The notes beneath the pieces were generated by a model. It had not been told where the DNA came from and made no database searches. It was given only the letters and a program-made list of their open reading frames with translations. The translations under genes and the position numbers were made by a program. Of a stretch of DNA of 64,000 nucleotides, positions 35,601 to 47,470 are shown piece after piece. How positions within the stretch are numbered: position 1 is the stretch's first letter; the number at the start of each line of letters is the position of its first letter. This DNA is from Bugulina stolonifera (taxonomy: Eukaryota; Bryozoa; Gymnolaemata; Cheilostomatida; Bugulidae), in contig OW285195.1 in assembly GCA_935421135.1 (NCBI GenBank), forward strand, positions 15,018,158-15,082,157, written 5' to 3'.

Positions 35601-38600
35601 TTAGGTTTCAGTAGAATATATAGTATTAGGTTTCAGTAGAATATATAGTATTAGGTTTCAGGTTGTGTTTTCACTAGATGTATTATTGATATTTTCTACT
35701 GCACAGGTTTATAGGTGAATTATACAAACTGCAGATGTTGACGGGTAAAATCATGCATGACTGCATAGTGAGTTTGTTGAAGTCCACAGATGAGGAAGGA
35801 TATGAATGTCTCTGTGTACTTCTTAGAACTATTGGGAAGTTCCTAGACAACCCTAAAGCTCAGGTAATCTATATTTTGTTTATTCACTAGAATCAAATAG
35901 GATTCTCCAGCAAAAAAACAGTTACTTAGAATTTTGCTTCCACAGAGGGAGGGTGTGATTGTTTATGGTTGACTCTAAAGTTCATTGCATACCTGACAGG
36001 GAAGGCACAGGTAACGAAAAGTTTTCTCTCCCTAAAAGTCCACTTCGTGACGTTATAGACATACTTATATGTGCATAATTTTTAGCAACATAGAAACTTT
36101 TGTTTTTCTGCCAATAAAATTGTTAATGCCCTGTAACATTATCAGTTCGAGTTAGTGGAGCACACACTGTCAGACTTCAACCCTCTCTTTAAATCATTCA
36201 AATTGACAAATTCCCAAGGCTACCCACACATGTCAAGGACGTTCACACAGGTCAAGGACATTCACATAGGTCAAATAGTGTCTTCTTTATAATTTTGTTC
36301 AAATTCATCGCAAATATTATACGGAACACTTATAACCTTGAGCCATTGATCATTGAAAGTGGATTGTAACATTCCACCAGCATTATATATAATGTTATTG
36401 CTATATTGTAATGGTCTGGACAACTCCTAAGGGCTGAGGCCCGACCACCCAGGAACACTAACATTATAGTACTGTCTCTAGACTACTTTCTAGAACAGCA
36501 GAAACCCTCTGGATATACAGTAATCTTAATTGCATTATTAGGCTGAAAAGCCGACCCATTATATATAATGTACATGAATGATCATGAAAACTTTTCATTT
36601 TCCCCCTGCTCATTTGGATGTAATTGTGAATGGTCGCTCAAGGTCCTACACTAGTGAATATTGTGTTGAACAAGCTACATGCACGTGTGGACAACTCCAC
36701 ATGATACTTGGTTCACTGTGGATATTACCAACTAGACTATCTGTTATATTCTTTAGAACTTGATGGGCCAATACTTTAATAAAATGAAGGAACTGTCAGA
36801 GAACACCAAAAAGGTCTCCACTAGAGTGAGATTTGCTCTCAAAGATATTATAGAACTGAGAGAAGTAAGTATGGTATAGGTAAGGGTTAGGGTACATGTA
36901 CTAGTGGTATGGTATATGTAAGTGTTAGGGTACATGTACTAGTGGTATGGTGTAGGTAAGGGTTAGGGTACATGTACTAGTGGTATGGTATAGGTAAGTG
37001 TTGGGATACATGTACTAGTGGTATGGTGTAGGTAAGGGTTAGGGTACATGTACTAGTGGTATGGTATAGGTAAGTGTTAGGGTACATGTACTAGTGGTAT
37101 GGTGTAGGTAAGGGTTGGGGTACATGTACTAGTGGTATGGTGTAGGTAAGGGTTGGGGTACATGTACTAGTGGTATGGTGTAGGTAAGTGTTAGGGTACA
37201 TGTACTAGTGGTATGGTGTAGGTAAGTGTTAGGGTACATGTACTAGTGGTATGGTATAGGTAAGTGTTAGGGTACATGTACTAGTGGTATGGTGTAGGTA
37301 AGTGTTAGGGTACATGTACTAGTGGTATGGTATAGGTAAGTGTTAGGGTACATGTACTAGTGGTATGGTGTAGGTAAGGGTTGGGGTACATGTACTAGTG
37401 GTATGGTGTAGGTAAGGGTTGGGGTACATGTACTAGTGGTATGGTGTAGGTAAGGGTTGGGGTACATGTACTAGTGGTATGGTATATGTAAGTGTTAGGG
37501 TACATGTACTAGTGGTATGGTGTAGGTAAGTGTTAGGGTACATATACTAGTGGTATGGTGTAGGTAAGTGTTAGGGTACATGTACTAGTGGTATGGTATA
37601 GGTAAGTGTTAGGATACATGTACTAGTGGTATGGTGTAGGTAAGGGTTGGGGTACATGTACTAGTGGTATGGTGTAGGTAAGTGTTAGGGTAGATGTACT
37701 AGTGGTATGGTGTAGGTAAGTGTTAGGGTACATGTACTAGTGGTATGGTGTAGGTAAGTGTTGGGGTACATGTACTAGTGGTATGGTGTAGGTAAGTGTT
37801 AGGGTACATGTACTAGTGGTATGGTGTAGGTAAGTGTTAGGGTACATGTACTAGTGGTATGGTGTAGGTAAGTGTTAGGGTACATGTACTAGTGATATGG
37901 TATATGTAAGTGTTAGGGTACATGTACTAGTGATATGGTGTAGGTAAGTGTTAGGGTACATGTACTAGTGGTATGGTGTAGGTAAGTGTTAGGGTACATG
38001 TACTAGTGGTATGGTGTAGGTAAGTGTTAGGGTACATGTACTAGGGGTATGGTGTAGGTAAGTGTTAGGGTACATGTACTAGTGGTATGGTATAGGTATG
38101 GGTTAGGGTACATGTACTAGTGGTATGGTATAGGTAAGTGTTAGGGTAGATGTACTAGTGGTATGGTGTAGGTAAGGGTTGGGGTACATGTACTAGTGGT
38201 ATGGTATATGTAAGTGTTAGGGTACATGTACTAGTGGTATGGTATATGTAAGTGTTAGGGTACATGTACTAGTGGTATGGTGTAGGTAAGTGTTAGGGTA
38301 CATGTACTAGTGATATGGTACTCTACACAAATGAACACATTTGGGGAACTAAGATATCTATCGTTGATGTGCCAAAGTGATTTACTATTTCAGTGCATAA
38401 CGCACTGCAGATAATGTATTAAATTTTTGAAATAGTAGTTAATTTGGATGTTTTCACTTTTTTGGTTCATTTTAAGAAAAAAAGTGTTTAGTGGGAATCA
38501 AACATTCATCTATTTGTATTTATGCCCAACTGCAGTCTGCTGTGCTCAAACTGAGCTGCTGTATCCCAAGAATACAAAAACATCAGGCTTGCTATGGCCT

Positions 38601-41600
38601 GATGTTTTTGATTATAAACCGTGGTAGGGTAGCTCCTCACCGATATGGAGCACCACAATAGGGCTGCATAGTTAAGAGGTAAGTGTCTACTTTAGTTAGA
38701 TTGTATAGTAAGTAATGCATTGTTGGGTGTGAGGGTGTTTCAGTACTACACTATCATTGGAGAGATATATACTGTCTAGTAGTTGTTGTTGGAAGTTACC
38801 TTCTCCCACAACAAGTTTATGATTAGCAACACTGTCTGTTACATTATCTGAATGCCTTGATTGTATGTAGCTATTCATTCCTCTAATACTGTATAATAAC
38901 ATTGGCTCTCTTAACTCTACCATGTCATACTTGAAGCGGAGTAATTGGTGTTTGCATGAGGCTTAGCCATAAGCTGACATAAGTATGATAGATGGTTCCT
39001 GTTCTTCATCAGCTTTCTCCTTCTTGTCCTCTCCATTCCTCTCTGAGATCCTACTGAGGGTTCCAACCACCTGGCTGGCTCACTTATCTTTCCTCGTGCA
39101 ATACTATGATAAATAGGTTTTATCTCACCAGTCTGACACACCCGTGGTATTACTGTTATTTTATGCTTGTATCATTGTATTTAGATGGTTGCGAGTCTCT
39201 CTATTCCCTACCTCATCAATTTCACCTAATCGTATCATCCCAAAAACACTTTAAACTATCTGTTGACACAAATAATTGTTAGTGACAAGTCAGTCAAGGA
39301 TTTAACGTCCACAATACTGTCAACATGAAAAGTTATACTAACTACAGTAGTCACTCACAAGATCACCAGGACTATCCTCCTCCTTCATTGTGACTTAGGA
39401 TCCTCTGCCTCTCTCCCTGATCATATAATAACAATTCAAATGGACAAACACATAGTTAGAGTAGTGGACGTGGAACATACATGTATTAGTATCATCATCC
39501 ATTATATTTCAGAACAATTGGAAGCCCAGACAGCAGCAACAAGACAACAACCCCAAGACTATAGCCGAGGTGCACGCTGAGGCAGCTCTGGAAGCGCATG
39601 AGACTAAGGCTATGATAGAGAATTCAAATATACCCAGTAGGGGGAGTCAAAGTAGAAACCCTCCACCAAGGTAGGTACACTAGATTATTGTCTGTCTATA
39701 GAACTGAGGATATTCTAGTTTTTATATGGTTTTACTTGCAGAGGAATTCAGTCTTTTATTTATTTACTTATTATTTATTGTTGTTTATTATTATTTCATC
39801 TCTACTTTGAGCTGCTATTATATACGCAAGTATAATACTATCATGATATAGACCAGTGGTATTCCTCTATCTTACTACATTGTACCAATGTCGTGGCATT
39901 ACTCTACTGTCTAGACTCCGTATACAGTCTACAATTATACCATAGCATAATACATTCCCTCAGAGTTTCTGTTGTTATGTAGATATTGTTATTAATCCTG
40001 TATTCTCTCACACAACAGGGCATTACATTGTATGTGAAGCTGGAAACTGGTAAGTGTACACATTTACGTACATTATATCTGTGTGTGTTTATATAAGTAT
40101 GTGTTCACTCAGAAGTCAAAGGAGGGGAGATGATGATTCAGGAGCAGGTCCCAGCGGCTGGAATGTGGTACCTTCCATGAAGACCCACCAGCGTATCGAC
40201 CCCCAGAAACTCCGACTCACTCAGCAGGCAGGAAGGGACACTGTCACTTTAGGACCTCCTAGAGGATTTGGTGGTGGCAGTGGTTGGGGAAGAGGTAGCT
40301 CTGGTTCTGGAAAGAACACTCCACCACAGCAGCAGGAGGAGAGGGCTAGCACCCCTACCAACAGATTCTCTGTAAGTACCACAGTCTACTCTACCCTAGC
40401 ACTCCCTGGTCTCACTACTGCTAACAAACAATGGCTGCTGTAGTTACTAAGCATTTAACCCCGGTGCCATAGTTTCCACTAAGGCATCAGCTCCCAGCCC
40501 GCTGCTCTCTATCATAGCCTACTAGGTCAGGTACACGGGATTAATCTCTTCATTTCTATGTTTTGTAGGCAGCTAAACATGTAGGTGTAGAAATGCATCC
40601 CATACTGAAGGCAGTATGCTATATCTTACAACTTTGTGCTACTTACATAAACTTTCATAAACTCAAACACGCATTTCCATTAGCAGCAGCAGCAGCAGCC
40701 TGTATGCGAACCAGCCTGCCTGCATCCAGTGTTAGTTCTAATCAGAGCATGTTTGCAGTGACAAGCCGAGTGCACATGGCTCTCTCACTCATTTATTTCA
40801 TTCTCTCACATTCAGTATTTCTTGTAAAGAACCATGAACCCCTTGTCTAAGCTGTTTGTTTTCTAGATGATTAGCTGTTTTATCTGCTGGTGCAAACCAA
40901 TCCACTCTACCATACGTTCATTTGTTGCACTCCGTAGGCATCATATTATAGTGAGTGGTTAGTTAGTCACCTCTGGTAGATCCGTACTCTTACATAGCTC
41001 TTGTGTCGGTATCCTCGTACATGATCCTGTTGTTCTTTTACAGGCTCTGAGAGACGGTGGTGGAGGTGGTAAGATGGAGAGGAGCAGTTCTGGACACAGA
41101 CTACCCACTGGTAGAGGCAGTATGGGCCGTGGAATCAATCGTAGTGGTGCTAGTAACAGAATGGGTGGAACTCCACGTGGTTCCATGGAGAAAGAGAGGT
41201 TAGTGGTGTCAACTATCACTCCCATTCCTCTTGAGTTTGTCCAGTACACTGTACGTGCAACTACTATGTACATGTCTTCTCTCGGCACACTACCGTCTGC
41301 CATATTAGATTGATTCCCTTCCTTTCTTTATGGCTGGATCTTTAGGCGGCCATATTGAATCCTCTTTCTCTATATTCTGCAACGCTACATTAATCATACT
41401 TATATTATTATTACTAGAGCTATTAGTGGTTGCACCACTATATACATGTACATATATATGTATATGCAGTGAGTAGGGGTGCATGGTGACTCGCTTTAAT
41501 TTTGTTTAAGTTGCGCACAACCTTCTGTTGATTTTCTCCTTCCTGGTACATCTGAGTACATTCTATCATTATATCTACTTCCTGTGCTCAGGTCTAGTGC

Positions 41601-44004
41601 ACTGGCTACAGCTCGCCAGTTCTCCAGGACATCTGGTTCTAGAGGGCCCTCTAGAGAGAACAGTGTGGAAGGTAGACGTAACATGCGTACACCCACCCCT
41701 ACCAGACCAGATAGTCGTAGAACCTCAGACAGCAGCAGTAAGGTTGTGGTCGCACCCGTCGCTGTCAAACAGCTCTCTAGGGACGAGTGGGAGACAAAGA
41801 TGAAGAGTATTATAGATGAATACTTACACAAAAGAGATCTCAAGGTTAGTACACACTTTAGTGTAGATTATTATTTGCATAGCAAATATAGCATCGGTCT
41901 GTCAGCTATCGAACTATGCCTTCATGTTCTCCCATTGTATGACTTACAGGAAATGATGGACTACATCCGTGACTTAGATGCCCAATCCAATAAAAACCTT
42001 ATCACTGAATGCTCAATTAATTATACACTGGAGAGGACGGGCTCAGCGAGGAAGACCGTAGGACAGATGCTAGCAGAGCTAATAAAACATGAACTATTAC
42101 CACTAGACCTTCACCTTAAAGGGATAGACACTGTGCTAGAAATAGCCGATGACTTGGCAATAGACATCCCTAATGTGTGGGAATATCTAGCACAACTAAT
42201 AGCACCAATGTTCACAGTTGCTTCAATACCACTAGTTAAACTAGATACTGTATGCGCTTCATTGCGTTCCATAGGCAAAGCCGCTACACTGGCAGCTGAA
42301 ATACTACATGAAGCTAGTTCTCTTTCAGTAAGTACACAATCCTGTAGTATCTCTACCCGTAATAGCACTCATCAGATGTTACCTGCATCTAGCATCTACA
42401 CTGTCATGTTTATTGCTCTTGTCCACTCTTTGCTTTCCCAGCACACAAAAGTATTCTAGTTGTTTCAATATTTGAAAGCTGCTACCTGTTTACTGAAGTA
42501 CTATAATACGTATACAAATGTTTAACAGGGGCACGTAGAAGTACTATAATACGTATACAAATGTTTAACAGGGGCACGTAGAAGTAGGCAAACGATGCGT
42601 AGAAAGTTCTCTACAATGGACAGACTTCCTGCCCGAAGGGGAGAATCTAGAGGAGTTCATTAGCTCTAAGGTAATACATGACTTTGTGTGCTTCATATCT
42701 ATATACAGTGGAGTAATAACAGGTGTAATCTACAGCACATGGTGTATCTGCAGTATATACAGTGGAGTAATAACAGGTGTAATCTACAGCGCATGGTGCA
42801 TGTACTGTAGATAGAGTTTGTAGTCGATCTGTATCTCTCTCTACCTGCTTGTAACAATCCTGTCTTTTGGATATTTCTGGTTAGTAATATTAGCGTATTT
42901 AATGTAGTAATGTAGACTCCATCCTACGTTCTACCAGTACTTTATAGATGTATACATGGAGTAGCTTCAGCGCATGGTATGTGTGCACTTCTGTGTTAAC
43001 ATTGTTGGTGTACCTAACATAGTAATGTATATCCAGTCACTATGTTGTTAAAATATTAGCATATTTGCTGTAGTAGTGTAGACTGTATATCCATGCACCC
43101 TGTCTATACTATACTGTACTGTACTATGCAGAGATTAGAATACACTCTACATACCAATGTGACCAAGTCTTCCACCAGCACATCCCAGTCTAACGTAGAC
43201 ATAGCGACCACCCTGGAGAAGTTCCTTCAAGCAGGCGCTACTAACGACGTCATATTTGACTGGGCTGAGTCTACCCTTTCAGAGGACCGACGCAGTGACC
43301 AGTCATTTATAAAATGTCTAACAACTAGCGTCTCCAAAGCCTGCATAGGTTAGTTACATCCACCATGCATCCTACAGTCATGTCTAGTCTCCCATCTACT
43401 GGTAAAAACACAGAGATTCAGCGTTTAGGCGGGCTCCCCACTGGGGGGCATGTGTTGTGTTGTGTCTGTCTGTCGGTCTGCTGTCTGTCGGTCTGTCTGT
43501 CTGTCTCCTGTCTGTCTGTCTGAATAATTAGTTTCCTGCTTTTATATATTATGTTGCAGATGACGGCAACTTTTTCAATGAAGACAAGTTAAAGTCGCGC
43601 ACTCCTCTCTTAGCCAAGTACCTGGATGGTAAACGTGAAAGAGAGGAGTCAGCTTTGATAGCCTTAGAGGAACTAATGAACAAGTTAGAACACCCAGCTA
43701 GTGAGTATACACCCTCACTACCCTTACTCTGTCGTAGGATACAAGGGCTAAAGGGGCTTACTTTAGTATTATGTCATGTTTGCTCGTCCATGTAACACCT
43801 GTAGTTGTGTATCATCACTACTAACGGGTTGACCACTACTTTGTTGTAGATCTACTCAGTGACTTCTGCTATGCCTTAATAGATGAGGATTTGATAGCAG
43901 ATGAGTCATTCTTTCTCTGGGAGAAAAAGAGTAAAAGTGGAATTGCTGTGAAATCTGTTGGAATATTCTTTGATTGGCTCAGAAACTCTCAGCTGGTTGA
44001 TTAA
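29667..44004 (+). CDS. EIF4G: Eukaryotic translation initiation factor 4 gamma
   Basis: Exons in phase: 29667-29780, 30065-30254, 30759-30931, 31479-31679, 32136-32351, 32513-32759, 33165-33355, 33495-33764, 34041-34166, 34345-34550, 35707-35863, 36757-36864, 39513-39670, 40113-40371, 41044-41198, 41592-41844, 41950-42327, 42572-42670, 43132-43348, 43560-43700, 43850-44004; total 4,014 nt. It scaffolds the cap-binding complex in the cytoplasm. [12 protein letters not shown] (exon 33165) is the YxxxxL-phi eIF4E-binding site. MIF4G (eIF4A and RNA binding) spans exons 33495 to 36757. NNWKPR and GWNVVPS with NRFSAL match the conserved linker. MA3 covers 41,780-42,670 and W2, with [20 protein letters not shown], is in the last two exons, where eIF4A and Mnk kinases bind in animals. 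The start is uncertain: ATG at 29,733, or the gag-like ORF upstream. An AATAAA lies at 44,347. Confidence 0.92.
31768..32010 (+). repeat. Dispersed SINE-like repeat in an eIF4G intron
   Basis: This segment is similar to 49,905-50,165 on the same strand and, reverse-complemented, to parts of about 26,450-26,560 and 6,790-6,920. Shared blocks are GCACAGGCCAACTTG, AATATTTTCCGGC and TTTGCGACCC near the end. There is no long ORF. The GGTTGGTCC near the 3' end weakly resembles an RNA polymerase III B box, so a SINE is possible but unproven. Confidence 0.55.
34801..35661 (+). repeat. 25-bp intronic array with TTTCAG in each unit
   Basis: About 34 copies of a 25-bp unit (core TATTAGGTTTCAGTACAATA) fill the eIF4G intron between exons ending 34,550 and starting 35,707. 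Every unit carries an acceptor-like GGTTTCAG. The true acceptor (GCACAG at 35,706) lies about 45 bp after the last unit. Confidence 0.95.
36865..38325 (+). repeat. 38-bp intronic array with a donor-like GGTAAG in each unit
   Basis: About 38 copies of a 38-bp unit (TATGGTGTAGGTAAGTGTTA then GGGTACATGTACTAGTGG) begin directly at the real donor GAGAA|GTAAGT at 36,865. Most units contain GGTAAG, an acceptable 5' splice site, and an ACATGT palindrome. Variants (GTATAGG, GTATATG, AGGG) are interspersed. Confidence 0.95.
42495..42580 (+). repeat. EIF4G: 43-bp tandem duplication of an eIF4G 3' splice site
   Basis: The segment ending TTTAACAG|GGGCACGTAGAAGTA occurs twice with a 43-bp offset. Use of the first acceptor would hit a TAA three codons after GTAGAA, whereas the second (exon start 42,572) continues in frame into [12 protein letters not shown]. 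The second is therefore taken as the real one. Confidence 0.85.
43446..43525. repeat. CTGT microsatellite
   Basis: Imperfect run of CTGT/TCTG repeats in the intron before the eIF4G exon at 43,560. Confidence 0.8.
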
Positions 44005-44346
44005 AAAGCCTTGATAAAGATAAAGACAAAGACAATCATGTTTTTTCCTGTCAGTGTGTTTGCTTGTAGTGTATAATTACATGTATTGTACATGTATGTA
44101 CAATTTCTTACACCATAGATCTACACATGTCTCCACTATATTGTTCCATTATATTTGTTCCTTGCTCCTGTTTTCAGTATTTCACAATCATAATCTACAT
44201 GTTATACTTGTTCTATACCATGAATTACCCTTTTAATTTACTCTTCTTTAATTAAATCTGAATTCTATTTTTATTATTCAGTTATTCAGCTTTTGAAGAT
44301 GTATTCTTCATTTATATATTTATTTATATATTTGTTTATTTATTTG

Positions 44347-44352
44347 AATAAA
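44347..44352 (+). terminator. EIF4G: Probable polyadenylation signal of eIF4G
   Basis: AATAAA 343 bp after the stop codon, in a T-rich region. Other similar signals nearby cannot be excluded. Confidence 0.5.
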
Positions 44353-45050
44353 TTATTTACCTGGCTTTCTATATTGCTTTACTTATTTTTGCAAAGAATT
44401 TTTAATATGCTTAGTGTCTGGTGGGAAACTTGAATGCGTCAAAAAAAATGTAAAAATTATTGGCTCACAGGCTACATTGAAGCCCATTATTGATGATATG
44501 GTAGCCTGGGGTCACTTCTTCCTACATTATACCTGCTAGTGCATTCTTTCAGTGTAAACTCCAACTAGCTTGAAGAATTAATACAAAGTATCTTCTAGAG
44601 ATTCCAAACTTAGCTTCTATTTCATAGCTATGAGAAAAAAAGCTTGTAGCTAAGCACTTCCCAACCCTACCATACTCACCAAACCTTATAACTAATCACT
44701 TTGAGGGTAGATTTCAGACAGGAGAGTTGAGTTTGGAAAGAAGCAGTGAAAGCTAGTATCACCTGCTCACAGCTGCCTAAGACTAGGAAAATCAATCACC
44801 TGTCAAGCACCTTAACAACTCCAACCTCCTATCAAACTAGTACTGTAGAAGTGCAGGTGCTCTCTAGGTAGCTAACGTAGACTCAAGGAACCCTCTAAAG
44901 GATACAGTAAGTACAAGGTCTGCTGTCTGCATATATATTCCTGTGGTCAAGTTGTCTCCTCTTACTGCTGTCCCTCATTGCTCAAGTTTAACTACATTGC
45001 ATGTCAGCTTACGTCTCCAATACAATACTCCAATTTACAACTTCTTCTAT

Positions 45051-47470
45051 ATGTCTGGCAATACTGGTTTAGAGATAAGGACAGAGTTATCAAGAGCTGT
45101 ACATGCAGTGGATACCAGAAAGGAAGATAAAGAATCTACAACTGTAGCGAATTCAGCAGCTATAGAGAGTACAGGTATGGCGTCCTGCTCTTTTCTACAG
45201 GTTAGTGCATTGCCAGTCACTTGCCATGCCGCATTAAGTACTTCTTATCGACCAAGCATGTACTAAATACATTTTAACTACGGTAGAACCATTCCAGAGG
45301 ATTTGTTTCCTTGCGTTCCCGCATATAATCATTTCACGAAGCTGTGGGTCTTGCAATTACATAATGGTACATGATGTCGCAGTATTGTACAAGATATCAC
45401 ATGTCACATTACAGTAATAAGAAGCATGTCCGCGTGAGACATTGGTGTTGGTGTGGTGTGTGCAACAGTTTTGTTCATTTCAAATTGCAAGACAAACTAA
45501 ATGAAGAAAAGAATGTAAACTGTGCTGCCAGTTGCTGGAAGCCCTGGTTTCAAATGAGCCAAGATGTTTACTCTAAAACTGAACTTCTGCTCCGAAAGTT
45601 TAGGAGATTATTGAACCGGATCACTAGGGACAATTTTCACGAGATAGCGTGCCAGGTATGACATACAAGTATAGACAATATTTTAGCCTTTGCTATAGTT
45701 CTGCCCGCGATTTTGTAGATTGAAAACTTTGACTTCAATATATCATTCAACAATTCAGCATTAAGGCTAATCTAGAGTCAAAAAGTTAGTGTTTATTTTA
45801 AGTTCTAAGCTGTTCAAAGAGAAGGGGTTGTTTCACCAGAATGAACTTCCCAATATGGATGTCACTCTCTCTAGCTGTTGCTGTATGAATTAAAGAGCTA
45901 TATTCCTACATTGTAGATCCTGGGCTATATTTCTACATTGTAGATCCTGAGCTATATTCCTACATTGTAGATCCTGAGCTATATTCCTACATTGTAGATC
46001 CTGAGCTATATTCCTACATTGTAGATCCTGGGCTATATTTCTACATTGTAGATCCTGAGCTATATTCCTACATTGTAGATCCTGAGCTATATTCCTACAT
46101 TGTAGATCCTGAGCTATAATCCTACATTGTAGATCCTGAGCTATATTCCTACATTGTAGATACTGAGCTATATTTCTATATTGTAGATCCTGACCTTGAA
46201 TATTGAGACTGCAGAGGAACTGAAGGATATCGGCAAGCTGCTAGTAGAGACGGCTACTAACCAATGTCTGTATGTGAACATCTACGCTGAACTGTGTCAG
46301 AGAATGGATGAGGTTAGTAAAAGGTTCACCTAATATCACAGTCTCAACAATTACATCATATTACCTTGGCTTTGGAACCTTACTAAATCTATCCGGTCCA
46401 TTGGAGATTCTCAAATCTGAACTATGTTGGTTATTCTCATATCAAATACATACATGTATATAGTACATGTATGTCGGCCAAAGCAAGATAAGTTCAGTAT
46501 AAAGAACGTTTAATTTAATGGTATAAATTGTTCAAAATTCAAATATTGTAACTTTATTCACTTGACATAAGAAATTCCTAGAGTTGGGCTTAAACATTAT
46601 CTTATGAACACGACATTACGCTATGTTACGTCAACAGGTCATAACTGTGGGCGAAGCGAATTTCAGTGAAGTCTTGGTTTCTGTGTGTCAAGAGCTTTTT
46701 GCCAAAGAAACCAACATGTCCGCTGGAGAAAGAAACATCGACAGGCAGGAAGAGAGAGAGCCTTCTGCTATAGAGAGAACAGCTCGGGGGCTGGGGGCTA
46801 CAAGTTGACTACTAAACATTATTCTCACAATGCTTAACTAAGTTCTTCCTGCCATGTATAAACTCCCATCACCCCATTGTATTGCGTTGAGAAACTATGT
46901 ATTTTGTTTCAGTGCTGTTAAGAAGGTAACTCGATGACAGACACCAACTTAGTTGGTGCATTAGTATTCGTATCAGTGAATAGTAACAGAAGTGTAGTTT
47001 AGCTGTGTTTGCTGCTCTTGTGTAGATTCCTGGGAGAATTGTACAGAGTGGAGATGCTCTCGTCTGAGTATATACATGACTGTGTTGAAGAGCTGCTGGA
47101 ATCTAAAGATGAGGAGGGATACGAATGCCTCTGTGTACTTCTCAGGGCTGTTGAGGGAATTTTAGCTACCCCTGCAGCTCAGGTAATCTTGTGGTATCAG
47201 TTTGGTAACTTTCAGTACCGTTGACTGCCGTCCTTGCTTCCTGCTACTGCATGTAGCAATAGCCACTAGATTTAATTGATGTCTACAGTCAACTCGTGAG
47301 GTGTGTGGTAGGAAGCCTAGCAAACAGGGAGCCAGTTTATATTAAGTATTACTATTTTGTAGACTACAATGTCCGACAACGTTCAAGCGATGGACTGTGC
47401 CTCTAAGGATGCCAAAGATATAGCTCTAAGAATACGAATTGGCTTGCTAGACATCATGGAGCTGAAAGCT
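45051..47470 (+). pseudogene. Partial tandem paralogue of the eIF4G MIF4G region
   Basis: Exons: 45051-45174 (new start, ATG, MSGNTGLEIRTEL), 45492-45655, 46187-46312, about 46,639-46,805, 47026-47182, 47363-47470. The 126-, 157- and 108-nt exons have exactly the lengths of eIF4G exons 34041, 35707 and 36757, and the proteins align ([47 protein letters not shown]). The phases of the first three exons fit. At the end of the fourth the expected AG|GT donor reads ACAAGTTGAC, apparently one G short, so the next exon cannot be joined canonically and a TGA follows. No MA3 or W2 exons follow. It is either a decaying partial duplicate or a short MIF4G-only protein ending at 46,808. Confidence 0.7.
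45895..46186 (+). repeat. 27-bp array duplicating a 3' splice site
   Basis: About 11 copies of a 27-bp unit (ATCCTGAGCTATATTCCTAC, then ATTGTAG) run straight up to the acceptor ATTGTAG|ATCCTGACC of the exon at 46,187. Each unit thus carries the acceptor and the first seven exon bases. Confidence 0.95.

Noticed and set aside
36870..38325. TTAGGG within each 38-bp unit as a telomere-derived repeat
   Set aside because: TTAGGG occurs once per 38 bp, never in tandem, and many units have TTGGGG or TAGGAT.
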